Below are positions 1 to 7,040 of a stretch of DNA of 14,676 bases, in pieces (positions within the stretch are counted from its first letter, which is position 1; every line of letters begins with the position of its first letter). The notes under the pieces are model-generated. The model did no database searches, had not been told where the DNA came from, and was given only the letters and a program-made list of their open reading frames with translations. Source of the DNA: Bacteroidota bacterium. Its GTDB lineage: Bacteria; Bacteroidota; Bacteroidia; Chitinophagales; Chitinophagaceae. The DNA is taken from the NCBI GenBank assembly GCA_023423015.1, contig JAFAGE010000037.1, forward strand, positions 1-14,676, given 5' to 3'. Both the position numbers and the translations under genes were made by a program.

Positions 1-331
1 CAAAAACATTCACCAGGTTTTCACGCTTCCGCAGGTAATTCTCGATCATTTGTTGCCACCTGTTCCTGGCATTCTGCGACACTTTTGCGAATCCATATCC
101 CGGCAGGTCAACAAGATACCAGGAGCCATTGATGATGAAGTGATTGAGAAGTTGAGTTTTACCTGGCGTTCCCGATGTTTTGGCTAATTTCTGATTATCC
201 GCGAGCATGTTGATCAGTGAAGACTTGCCGACATTACTTCTTCCGATAAAGGCAAACTCAGGTTTATCTGGCTTCGGGCACAGGGTAAGATCAGGACTAC
301 TAACCAGGTATTCGGCAGATTTGATGTTCAT
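1..331 (-). CDS. engB: Ribosome biogenesis GTP-binding protein EngB (YihA/YsxC), 3' end outside window
   Basis: Reading the minus strand from position 331 gives 110 codons of a small Era/TrmE-type GTPase that acts in the cytoplasm in large ribosomal subunit assembly. The G1 P-loop GRSNVGKSS is at residues 30-38, the G2 segment TSGTPGKTQ at 52-60 and the G3 motif DLPGYGFAKV at about 75-84; together these are diagnostic of EngB. The family is about 200 residues long, so roughly the last 90, including the NKxD base-recognition motif, lie beyond the left edge. I chose the ATG at 331 (MNIKSAEYLV), which resembles starts I know in this family. An in-frame ATG at 349 would add six residues and leave only 10 bases after the upstream gene's stop. 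Neither start has a clear Shine-Dalgarno sequence. It follows the type IX cargo gene on the same strand and may be cotranscribed with it. Confidence 0.95.
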   Translation of the reverse strand, partial: MNIKSAEYLVSSPDLTLCPKPDKPEFAFIGRSNVGKSSLINMLADNQKLAKTSGTPGKTQLLNHFIINGSWYLVDLPGYGFAKVSQNARNRWQQMIENYLRKRENLVNVF

Positions 332-359
332 CGCGTGGGAAACAAACATCAAAGGTAAC

Positions 360-1610
360 TTATTTCTTGACGAGCTTCAGCGACTGACCGTTTACTTTCA
401 CCACATATGTTCCCTGAACCAGGTTACCTACAGAAACCACTGTGTTTGCATTGCCGGATTGTCTCTTTACCACCTGGCCATTCAGGTTGTATATTTCGAT
501 GTTCAGCTTTTCTGTATTGTTTGCAGTCTGAATTACAAAGTAATCAGTAGTAGGGTTAGGATAAACATTCATAGTTAATGTACCTACTGCATTTATTGCC
601 CTGATCGGAGAATATTCAAAAGAACCGTCCTGGTCAACCATCTTGAGGCGGTAGTAGTATTTGCCTGAAATCTTCAGAACATCGTTGAATGAATATGTAG
701 AAACATAGTTAGTGTTCACATTCGACTTCACTGTTCCAACTTTAGCAAACTGCTGACCGTCGGTACTTCTTTCAATTTCGAAATGGCTCGCGTTTATTTC
801 CGCATCTGTGGTCCAGGTAATTTCGGCAGTATTGCTTACCGACTTTACACCGAATGCAGAGAGTTTAACAGGAAGCATAGCCGCTGAAGAAAGTCCTGCA
901 GGAGCAAGTGTTGAAGGACCGTAAACATTAGGAGCGGAACAATTGTTCTTACCCGGCGCGTTACAGTTAAGATTATTGTTCAAAGTATTGATGTTCCTGT
1001 TGTATGCAACAGCCCTGTAACTCTGCCAGTTGAAATAGTAATTATTATAGTTTGCAATTGTAATGTAAGAATTATCGTATTCGTAAACATTACCACCGTT
1101 GAAGCGGATGTAAGCAGTGCTGTTCACAGTTCCGTTACCAACAACTACTTTACTATTATTCTTCATACTGAAGGTACCACTGGTCATTTCCAGGCTGGAT
1201 CTATCGTCGAGAACGATTTTGCTGCTGATCAATTCCATCGATGTGTAGATGATAGCCGATGAACTACCGAGGAAAGTAAACTCCGAATTATCCAGTTTCA
1301 TAGAACCTGCGGTTACCAGCGATCCGTTGCTCCTGAATGTAACATTTACATTGTTGAAAGTTCCGGGAGCCCAGTATGTAAGTCTTTTATGTACTTCCAC
1401 ATTGCCACCGTTGATGGTTACATTCGAAAAGTATACATCGTTATTAATGGTAAGAGTTATACCATCCTTAATATTGATTACATAGTTGTTAAACTGATTG
1501 CCCCACTGACCAGGTCCTAGCACCGAATTTTCGTTGATGTTGAGAACAGTTTGAGCTTTAAGAGCTACCGGGAGAAGGATGATGATCAGGATACGGATAT
1601 AGTGTTTCAT
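360..1610 (-). CDS. Secreted protein with type IX secretion C-terminal sorting domain
   Basis: This 416-residue protein is exported and has no recognised enzymatic domain. A Sec signal peptide covers about residues 1-20 (MKHYIRILIIILLPVALKAQ). Residues about 25-215 are rich in Asn, Thr and Ser with short alternating beta-type segments, suggesting a beta-helix or similar repetitive fold, though I cannot assign a family. Residues about 246-340 look like the Ig/FnIII-like stalk common in Bacteroidota secreted proteins (LPVKLSAFGV, then ITWTTDAEINASHFEIERS). Residues about 344-416 form a type A sorting domain: NVYPNPTTDYFVI, IYNLNGQVV and a final TYVVKVNGQSLKLVKK. In known systems this domain directs proteins through the type IX translocon to the surface or medium. 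A PorT-like component of that system is encoded at 7004-7744. The function is probably adhesive or structural, but that is inference. Confidence 0.9.
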   Translation of the reverse strand: MKHYIRILIIILLPVALKAQTVLNINENSVLGPGQWGNQFNNYVINIKDGITLTINNDVYFSNVTINGGNVEVHKRLTYWAPGTFNNVNVTFRSNGSLVTAGSMKLDNSEFTFLGSSSAIIYTSMELISSKIVLDDRSSLEMTSGTFSMKNNSKVVVGNGTVNSTAYIRFNGGNVYEYDNSYITIANYNNYYFNWQSYRAVAYNRNINTLNNNLNCNAPGKNNCSAPNVYGPSTLAPAGLSSAAMLPVKLSAFGVKSVSNTAEITWTTDAEINASHFEIERSTDGQQFAKVGTVKSNVNTNYVSTYSFNDVLKISGKYYYRLKMVDQDGSFEYSPIRAINAVGTLTMNVYPNPTTDYFVIQTANNTEKLNIEIYNLNGQVVKRQSGNANTVVSVGNLVQGTYVVKVNGQSLKLVKK

Positions 1611-1674
1611 GGCGAATTGATTCGTGCCATACTAATCGAAGCAAGTGCCAACATGTACATAATTGAGTACCATC

Positions 1675-1686
1675 TGTTTGCAAACA
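1675..1686. repeat. 12-bp perfect palindrome TGTTTGCAAACA
   Basis: TGTTTGCAAACA reads the same on both strands. It sits about 65 bases upstream of the T9SS cargo start and 166 bases upstream of the receptor start. It could be an operator for a dimeric regulator. The TTTG it contains could also be part of a promoter -33 element on either strand. Confidence 0.5.
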
Positions 1687-1702
1687 AGATTATTTGGAAT
1701 TT

Positions 1703-1717
1703 TTCCCTTTTCGGGAA
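1703..1717. repeat. Inverted repeat TTCCC-N5-GGGAA
   Basis: The arms TTCCC (1703-1707) and GGGAA (1713-1717) are exact complements around a 5-base spacer. The same half-site, with the arms in the opposite order, recurs in the next inverted repeat 15 bases downstream. Confidence 0.45.
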
Positions 1718-1731
1718 CAGCTTGCTATGCG

Positions 1732-1746
1732 TGGGAAGATTTCCCA
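1732..1746. repeat. Inverted repeat TGGGAA-N3-TTCCCA
   Basis: Six-base arms TGGGAA and TTCCCA are exact complements around GAT. With the inverted repeat at 1703-1717 this makes four copies of a GGGAA half-site within 44 bases, about 105 bases upstream of the siderophore receptor start. An operator role is inferred from arrangement only. Confidence 0.5.
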
Positions 1747-1851
1747 TTTGCTAAAGTTTCGCATTCCGCAAACGGTTTTACTTATATAGAAAACATCCTG
1801 GCCCTGATTCCATTCATTTTTACAACCGGAAAAATCATCTAAACAGGAACT

Positions 1852-4230
1852 ATGTACAAACTGGCTGCATTCATTGCATTTTTATTGATTTCGATCGGCA
1901 TAATGGCGAATGACCCTATTGAGGGAAGCGGTATCATTCGCGGTACTGTAACAACCACAGATAATCGCCCCGCTGCAGAGGTAACCGTGCTGATAAAAGG
2001 TACGAATCGCGCTACTTTAACCGACGAAGACGGGAGTTTCGAATTTCGCAAACTCACACCGGGCTCATATACCCTTGAGTTCACCTATGCCGGCATGGAA
2101 AAAATATCCGCAGATGTTGAAGTAAATAATAATACTGTTTCACCTTTAATAATCCGGTTGCGCGCATCGGCTAAAGAGCTGGCAACGGTTGTGGTAACCA
2201 GCAACCGTAAGTTCAGGAGCGGCAACGTGTCGCCTTCACTGCGCCTTACCACTCCCATCCTGGAACTATCGCAAAATATACAGGTGATTACGAAAGGTTT
2301 AATTACCGACCAGCAATCTTTCGATATGCTTGAGGGCATTCAGCGAAATGTAAGCGGCGCGCAAAAGCTTGAACATTGGGACAATTACGCCTACATTAAT
2401 ATGAGAGGAAGCCAGATCACCGCCTTCCGCAATGGAATGAACGTGGCAATGCCATGGGGACCATTGACGGAAGATGTAAGCATGATCGACCGAATAGAAT
2501 TCGTAAAAGGTCCGGCTGGCTTTATGTTGTCGAACGGTGAGCCCGGTGGATTTTATAATGTAGTGACCAAAAAGCCAACCGGCATCAACAAAGGCGAAGT
2601 AAGCTTTTCGCTTGGAAGTTTCGACTTATATCGGACCACCCTAGACCTGGATGGAAAATTGTCATCAGATGGCAAATTGCTATATCGCCTGAATATTATG
2701 GGGCAACTGAAAGGTTCGCACCGTGATTTCGAATACAACAACAGGTACTCCATTGTTCCGGTTTTGAAATACCTGATCGACGATAAAACCTCGCTGACTC
2801 TTGAATACACCAGGCAGTTCTCCCAGATGAATGTAATTGGCAGTAATTACTCATTCTCAAGAAGAGGCTATGCCGACCTGCCAAAAAACTTCACCATCGC
2901 AGAATCCAATCTCGATCCATCGGAAATCGTAGACAACAGCATCATGGCATTCTTTGAGCATCGTTTTAACGATTCATGGAAGCTGAATGCACAACTTGGT
3001 TACTTCCAGTACACACTTACAGGGCAAAGTCTCTGGCCAACATATATTTCTTCAACAAACGACAGTTTGATGCAGCGTGGAATATCTATATGGGACGCAT
3101 TGGGAACAAACAAAACTGGTCAGATCTTCATCAATGGCGAAACGAATACGGGCCAGGTAAGACATCGAATCCTGTTTGGTGTGGATATGGGTCATAAAGA
3201 TTATTATGCCGACTTTAACCAGGGAGCTTCACTTGGCGACTCAACGTTCAACATCTACAAACCCGTTTATGGCGTGGTACCTGCGGCGGGCATCCCGGTC
3301 TGGGACAGGTCGCTAAACATTCGTGAACGTGGAGTTCGATACAACAATGCTTATAGTTCATTTTACGCACAGGATGAACTCGGCTTCCTTGACAACCGAC
3401 TTCGGTTGACCCTTGCCGGTAGATATACTGTAAACAAGGATCTGAATCCCTACAGTGGTAATGCCGACGATGGAAAGTTTACCCCACGTGTTGGCGTTAG
3501 CTATTCGATCGACAACAGTGCCGCAATTTATGCTGTTTACGACCAGGCGTTTATTGCCAACTTCGGCGCCGACTGGCAGGGTAAGAGCTTTGACCCGATT
3601 ACAGGCGAAAACCTGGAAGCAGGTATCAAGAAAGATTTCTTCAGGGGAAGATGGAATGCGGCATTATCAGCATACCAGATTACGCGTAATAATGTACTTA
3701 CCACCGACCTCGAGCATCCTGATCCCGTAACCGGCCAGTTTACATTTCAAAGACAAACCGGTCAGCAAAGAACAAAAGGGGTAGAAGTTGACATCAAGGG
3801 CCAGCTGGCAAGGAACTTCGAAGCTGTAATTAATTACGCTTTCACAGAGGCAATAATCACCAAAGACAGTGATCCAAAAGTAATAGGCAACCAGGTTGCA
3901 GGAGCAACCAAACATTTGCACAATACATGGCTGAGCTACAAGATTTCTGATGGAAAATTGGCAGGCCTGCGCTTTTCGCTTGGTTATCAGTATCAGTCGG
4001 GAAGATCATCGTGGTATATCTTCGACAATTCCGAAAACTCGTTGCCCGATTACTTCAGGCTTGATGGAGGAATCTCATATACCACCAATAACTTCGGCGT
4101 TCACCTGAACGTGAATAACATCACCAACAAGTATCTTTACTCAGGCGCGCCATATGGAGATATATTTTACTGGCAAACTGAGCCGGGCATAAACACGAGG
4201 CTTACACTGGCATATAAATTCGGACAATGA
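1852..4230 (+). CDS. TonB-dependent siderophore receptor
   Basis: A 792-residue outer-membrane receptor expected to import a ferric siderophore using TonB energy. In order: a signal peptide at about 1-19; a carboxypeptidase-regulatory-like domain at about 28-105 (GTVTTTDNRPAAEVTVLIKG, then DEDGSFEF), common in Bacteroidota receptors; a TonB-box-like stretch LATVVVTS at 110-117; a plug domain at about 130-240 with the siderophore-receptor signature IEFVKGPAGFMLSNGEPGGF and VVTKKP; and a 22-strand-type barrel to the C-terminus. The barrel contains RVGVSYSIDNSAAIYAVYDQAF and near the end DYFRLDGGISYTTNNFGVHLNVNNITNKYLY, both typical of FhuA/FoxA-like receptors. The last strand ends in LAYKFGQ. 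Its stop overlaps the start of the PepSY gene by ATGA, indicating translational coupling. The substrate cannot be told from sequence. Expression is likely iron-regulated, by analogy. Confidence 0.93.
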   Translation: MYKLAAFIAFLLISIGIMANDPIEGSGIIRGTVTTTDNRPAAEVTVLIKGTNRATLTDEDGSFEFRKLTPGSYTLEFTYAGMEKISADVEVNNNTVSPLIIRLRASAKELATVVVTSNRKFRSGNVSPSLRLTTPILELSQNIQVITKGLITDQQSFDMLEGIQRNVSGAQKLEHWDNYAYINMRGSQITAFRNGMNVAMPWGPLTEDVSMIDRIEFVKGPAGFMLSNGEPGGFYNVVTKKPTGINKGEVSFSLGSFDLYRTTLDLDGKLSSDGKLLYRLNIMGQLKGSHRDFEYNNRYSIVPVLKYLIDDKTSLTLEYTRQFSQMNVIGSNYSFSRRGYADLPKNFTIAESNLDPSEIVDNSIMAFFEHRFNDSWKLNAQLGYFQYTLTGQSLWPTYISSTNDSLMQRGISIWDALGTNKTGQIFINGETNTGQVRHRILFGVDMGHKDYYADFNQGASLGDSTFNIYKPVYGVVPAAGIPVWDRSLNIRERGVRYNNAYSSFYAQDELGFLDNRLRLTLAGRYTVNKDLNPYSGNADDGKFTPRVGVSYSIDNSAAIYAVYDQAFIANFGADWQGKSFDPITGENLEAGIKKDFFRGRWNAALSAYQITRNNVLTTDLEHPDPVTGQFTFQRQTGQQRTKGVEVDIKGQLARNFEAVINYAFTEAIITKDSDPKVIGNQVAGATKHLHNTWLSYKISDGKLAGLRFSLGYQYQSGRSSWYIFDNSENSLPDYFRLDGGISYTTNNFGVHLNVNNITNKYLYSGAPYGDIFYWQTEPGINTRLTLAYKFGQ

Positions 4231-5387
4231 AATTCAAGAAGGCAGTAATATGGGTGCACCTTTGGCTGGGATTGATATCAGGGGCGATAATAGTTTTCCT
4301 GGGAATCACGGGCTGTATACTTGCCTTCCAGCGGGAAATTGAAGACGCCACCCAATCGTACAGATTTGTTGAAGAGCGCCAGCAGGAATTCCTGGCGCCT
4401 TCAATTTTGCAAGACGTCGCCGTAAAAACACTTCCCGACAAGCACCTGCACGCAGTGTTGTATGAAACGAAAGACAAAGCAGCGCAGGCGATTTTTTACC
4501 AGTTTGAGCCTAACGAACATTACTACATAGTATACCTTAATCCATATACCGGCCAGGTATTGAAAGTGAAAAATATGGACACCGATTTTTTCAGGCAGGT
4601 GCTGTTGGGACATTACTATTTGTGGCTGCCTCCAGAAATTGGCCAACCAATCGTAGCCTATGCAACGCTGGTGTTTGTGATCATGATGATCAGCGGCCTG
4701 ATACTCTGGTGGCCGCGTAACAAAGCAGCCCGAAAGCAACGTTTTACTATCCGGTTCAACGCAAGATGGAAGCGTGTCAATTACGACCTCCATAATGTGC
4801 TTGGATTTTATATGACCTGGCTGGGCATTATACTCGCGCTTACAGGTCTGGTTTGGGGCTTCCAATGGTTTGCGAAAGGGCTTTATTCAGTTTCGGGCGG
4901 GGAAAAGCAGCTCGTTTACCAGGAACCGTTGTCCGACACCACCAGGATAGCACAACTGAGTGAACCAGCCATCGACGTGGTATGGAAAATAATGAAAGCT
5001 GAGCATCCGGGTGCGAAAGTTCTTGAAGTACATCCTCCGGAATCAGCCTCTTCGCCTATTGCAGCCAATGTTAATCCGGATCCGGAGACCTACTGGCAGA
5101 TTGATTACCGCTATTTCGATCAATATAATATCAAGGAACTTCCGGCAGAGAGTATTTATGGCCGATTTAATGACGCGGCAGTTGCAGACAAGATCATTCG
5201 CATGAACTATGACCTGCACACCGGTGCAATCATCGGCTTGCCTGGGAAGATTCTCATGTTTTTTGCAAGCCTGATTGCCGCTTCTTTGCCTGTTACGGGC
5301 GTGTATCTGTGGATCGGGAAGAAAAAGAAGAAGAAAAAAACCGTTACACAGCTAAACAGTCGCGCAGAACCTGCCGTTGCCATGTAG
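4227..5387 (+). CDS. PepSY-associated four-helix membrane protein, probable ferric-siderophore reductase
   Basis: A 386-residue inner-membrane protein of the PepSY_TM (PiuB-like) family. Predicted helices lie at about 10-32, 141-163, 190-213 and 340-363, with periplasmic PepSY-like segments between the first and second and the third and fourth. Family-typical histidines are visible: H11 in VIWVHLWLGL, H129 in LLGHYYLWLP, H189 in YDLHNVLGFY and H331 in YDLHTG; several could be haem ligands. Related proteins such as Pseudomonas FpvG reduce ferric siderophore in the periplasm to release iron, and that is the likely role here because the gene overlaps the siderophore receptor stop by ATGA. The tail after helix 4 starts with seven consecutive lysines (residues 365-371), fitting a cytoplasmic C-terminus, and ends in a short unstructured segment. 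The reductase role is inference from family and context. Confidence 0.88.
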   Translation: MKFKKAVIWVHLWLGLISGAIIVFLGITGCILAFQREIEDATQSYRFVEERQQEFLAPSILQDVAVKTLPDKHLHAVLYETKDKAAQAIFYQFEPNEHYYIVYLNPYTGQVLKVKNMDTDFFRQVLLGHYYLWLPPEIGQPIVAYATLVFVIMMISGLILWWPRNKAARKQRFTIRFNARWKRVNYDLHNVLGFYMTWLGIILALTGLVWGFQWFAKGLYSVSGGEKQLVYQEPLSDTTRIAQLSEPAIDVVWKIMKAEHPGAKVLEVHPPESASSPIAANVNPDPETYWQIDYRYFDQYNIKELPAESIYGRFNDAAVADKIIRMNYDLHTGAIIGLPGKILMFFASLIAASLPVTGVYLWIGKKKKKKKTVTQLNSRAEPAVAM

Positions 5388-5521
5388 CCAGCTTTTCAAG
5401 TCTAAGAGGATTGACATAACTTAGCTAAGAGTTTACCTGTAATGACTGTAATGTGTAATTTTTTTTCTGCACCAGCAGGCGTTTCAGAGGGTAAATACAT
5501 GTACATTGCTACGCGTTAATT
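5388..5521. other. Intergenic region with small palindromes and a short tandem repeat
   Basis: These 134 bases hold a 10-bp palindrome CTTAGCTAAG (5420-5429), a 9-bp tandem pair CTGTAATGA/CTGTAATGT (5437-5454) followed by GTAATT, a run of eight T (5459-5466), and ACATGTACAT (5497-5506). A weak promoter for the next gene may exist: TACATTG at 5502-5508 resembles the TAnnTTTG box and lies 13 bases before the ATG. The T run has no strong stem before it, so I do not call a terminator. Confidence 0.4.
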
Positions 5522-5761
5522 ATGACAACGATTGATCTGTCGCACCTTACGATAAGAGAGCAACTCGAATTGCTTTATGCGGAAGGAGTCTACTTACTGA
5601 AGCGAAGGGCAGGCACTAAAACGGTGCTGCTTTATCAATTCAGATCGGTGTACGTGGAAATATACTACATCGAGTATCGTAAGAAGGTTGAACGGATTCA
5701 CTACACAGAAGATGTAGCCGTGCTGGACCCTTACCTGGGCGAGATCAATCTGGCTTTTTAG
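5522..5761 (+). CDS. Small conserved-looking protein of unknown function (79 residues)
   Basis: I do not recognise a named family. The 79-residue product starts at an ATG and has no signal peptide or membrane segment. A predicted helix (IREQLELLYAEGVYLLKRR, about 11-29) is followed by beta-type segments VLLYQFRSVYVEIYYIEY (about 35-52) and an ending VAVLDPYLGEINLAF. The pattern of LLYQ, YVEIYY and DPYLxEI reminds me of short uncharacterised proteins seen in several copies in Chitinophagaceae and Sphingobacteriia genomes, but this is recollection, not a search. It could be a small regulatory or adaptor protein. It lies on the same strand 51 bases before an orphan response regulator, which may share its transcript. 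The coherent alternation of charged and hydrophobic residues and clean start support a real gene. Confidence 0.7.
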   Translation: MTTIDLSHLTIREQLELLYAEGVYLLKRRAGTKTVLLYQFRSVYVEIYYIEYRKKVERIHYTEDVAVLDPYLGEINLAF

Positions 5762-5800
5762 TATTTACAGGCTTATTTATTAATTCGACTGAACTGTCAA

Positions 5801-5806
5801 AGAAGG
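5801..5806 (+). promoter_or_regulatory. Likely ribosome binding site AGAAGG for the response regulator
   Basis: AGAAGG lies 6 bases before the ATG at 5813. It is one of the few Shine-Dalgarno-like sequences in this window and supports that start. Confidence 0.45.
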
Positions 5807-5812
5807 CTGGCT

Positions 5813-6259
5813 ATGACACTATCACCCTTGCCAAAACATCTGGTATTGTATGCAGATGACGATCCGGATGACATAGAATTTGTTGAAAGCGCATTTTCTT
5901 CCTCCACACAGAATGTGGAGCTCGTTACTGCCTACAATGGCAAGGACGCAATCGAATTCCTGAAGAGCCTGAATAGTTTTGACCCCGACCCCTGTTTGAT
6001 CATCCTCGATATCAATATGCCTGAGATGAACGGCAAGGAAACGCTTATCACCATCCGCAATATGGACAGGTTCAGCAAGGTTCCTGTCGTCCGTTTTACC
6101 ACATCTTCCCTGGAGCAGGATAAAAAATTTGCGAGTAAATACAACGCTGGTTTTGTGACCAAGCCTCTTGACGCCATCCAGATGGAGCGCATCACCGATG
6201 CCTTTATTGAACATTGCTCCGATGAAGTGAAGAAAGTCATCAGGAAAAGGATGAATTAA
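5813..6259 (+). CDS. Single-domain response regulator (CheY/Rcp1-like receiver)
   Basis: A 148-residue protein consisting only of a receiver domain. The acidic pocket is YADDDPDD (D15-D17 region), the phosphoacceptor is D66 in LIILDINMPEMNG, the conserved Ser/Thr is in VVRFTTSS (T96/T97) and the conserved lysine is K117 in FVTKPLD. All residues needed for phosphorylation are present. The YADDDPDD start and the long loop before strand 3 (NSFDPDPC) are typical of Rcp1-like regulators, which pass phosphate between histidine kinases or act by protein contact rather than by binding DNA. No histidine kinase or output domain is encoded nearby, so its partner is elsewhere. It ends 31 bases before ubiE, which has its own promoter-like box, so cotranscription with ubiE is uncertain. 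Confidence 0.93.
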   Translation: MTLSPLPKHLVLYADDDPDDIEFVESAFSSSTQNVELVTAYNGKDAIEFLKSLNSFDPDPCLIILDINMPEMNGKETLITIRNMDRFSKVPVVRFTTSSLEQDKKFASKYNAGFVTKPLDAIQMERITDAFIEHCSDEVKKVIRKRMN

Positions 6260-6278
6260 GTTCTCTTTCTCTTTCACT

Positions 6279-6286
6279 TATCTTTG
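6279..6286 (+). promoter_or_regulatory. Bacteroidota-type -7 promoter box TATCTTTG before ubiE
   Basis: TATCTTTG exactly matches the Bacteroidota -7 consensus TAnnTTTG and ends 4 bases before the ubiE ATG. No clear TTTG -33 element is present at about 20 bases upstream. If active, transcription would start at or next to the ATG, giving a leaderless or nearly leaderless message. The match could also be fortuitous because the region is pyrimidine-rich. Confidence 0.55.
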
Positions 6287-6290
6287 CGCC

Positions 6291-7040
6291 ATGTCCAGAT
6301 ATTCCCATGACACGGTGGTTCCTTACCGGAATTCCCGGCAGACGAAGAAGGAACAGGTGGCAGGGATGTTCGATAACATTGCCGTTCGGTACGACTTTCT
6401 CAATCATTTCTTATCTGCAGGCATCGACGTAAGCTGGCGCAAAAAGCTCATTTCGCAACTCAAGACGATACAGCCACAAACAATATTAGACGTGGCTACC
6501 GGCACCGGGGATGTTGCCATTCTTATGGCCAGAATGCTTAAACCCGCCAGAATCAAGGGGATAGACATCTCGGAAGGCATGCTCCGGATTGGCCGTAAAA
6601 AGATTGCCAACCTGTTGTTAAATAATAAGATAGAACTGGAAAAGGGCGACAGCGAGGCAATAAATGAAGACCCTGGTACGTTTGATGCTGTTACGGTGGC
6701 TTTTGGAGTCCGGAATTTCGAAGACCTCGAGAAAGGGTTGTCAGAAATTCACCGGGTATTGGTTCCGGGAGGAATGATTGCAGTACTCGAATTTTCAAAA
6801 CCAGTGGGTGTGTTCAGGCCGTTTTACAATTTGTACATGAACAGGCTCGCACCATTTTTTGGAAAGATATTTTCAAAGAATCCTGAAGCTTATAAGTATT
6901 TACATTCATCAGTTAAAGCATTTCCTGAAGGCGAAACATTTCTACACATTTTAGAACAAGTTGGGTTCAAGGACACCTATTTAAAAAGGCTGAGCTTAGG
7001 AATATGTACAATTTATTGTGGAAGAAAACCAAATGTGTAA
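6291..7040 (+). CDS. ubiE: Demethylmenaquinone methyltransferase UbiE/MenG
   Basis: A 249-residue class I SAM-dependent methyltransferase that methylates demethylmenaquinone in the last step of menaquinone synthesis. UbiE signatures are visible: VAGMFDNIAVRYDFLNHFLSAGID (about 24-47), the SAM-binding motif I LDVATGTGDVA (about 66-76), GIDISEGMLRIGRKK, AVTVAFGVRNFEDLEKGL, and EIHRVLVPGGMIAVLEFSKP. The C-terminal region with AYKYLHSSVKAFPEGETF and a final CTIYCGRK is also as expected, so the gene is complete and of usual length. Bacteroidota use menaquinone, so the ubiquinone role of this family is not expected here. The start is supported by conserved residues soon after it and by the promoter-like box directly upstream. 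Its last 37 bases overlap the porT coding region in another frame. Confidence 0.96.
   Translation: MSRYSHDTVVPYRNSRQTKKEQVAGMFDNIAVRYDFLNHFLSAGIDVSWRKKLISQLKTIQPQTILDVATGTGDVAILMARMLKPARIKGIDISEGMLRIGRKKIANLLLNNKIELEKGDSEAINEDPGTFDAVTVAFGVRNFEDLEKGLSEIHRVLVPGGMIAVLEFSKPVGVFRPFYNLYMNRLAPFFGKIFSKNPEAYKYLHSSVKAFPEGETFLHILEQVGFKDTYLKRLSLGICTIYCGRKPNV

Larger units (their letters stand above)
1611..1851. promoter_or_regulatory. Divergent intergenic region upstream of the T9SS cargo and siderophore receptor genes
   Basis: These 241 bases separate two divergently transcribed genes and should hold both promoters. I could not place a convincing Bacteroidota promoter (TTTG about 20 bases before TAnnTTTG) on either strand. 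The region holds three separate inverted repeats, listed individually, at 1675-1686, 1703-1717 and 1732-1746, plus the 10-mer ACATGTACAT at 1651-1660. These are candidate regulator sites; an iron-responsive regulator would fit the receptor gene, but the sequences do not let me name one. Confidence 0.5.

Noticed and set aside
207..578. Plus-strand open frame spanning engB and the end of the T9SS cargo gene
   Set aside because: Overlaps two clearly coding minus-strand genes, and its translation has no family resemblance.
5411..5416. TTGACA as a sigma-70 -35 box
   Set aside because: No TATAAT-like sequence follows at 16-18 bases, and Bacteroidota use a different promoter consensus.
5433..5466. 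Intrinsic terminator after the PepSY gene
   Set aside because: There is a run of eight T, but the only stem before it is a few A/T-rich pairs, too weak to call.
5822..6277. Minus-strand open frames (151 and 102 codons) opposite the response regulator
   Set aside because: The receiver domain on the plus strand has all conserved residues; the antisense frames show no protein-like features.
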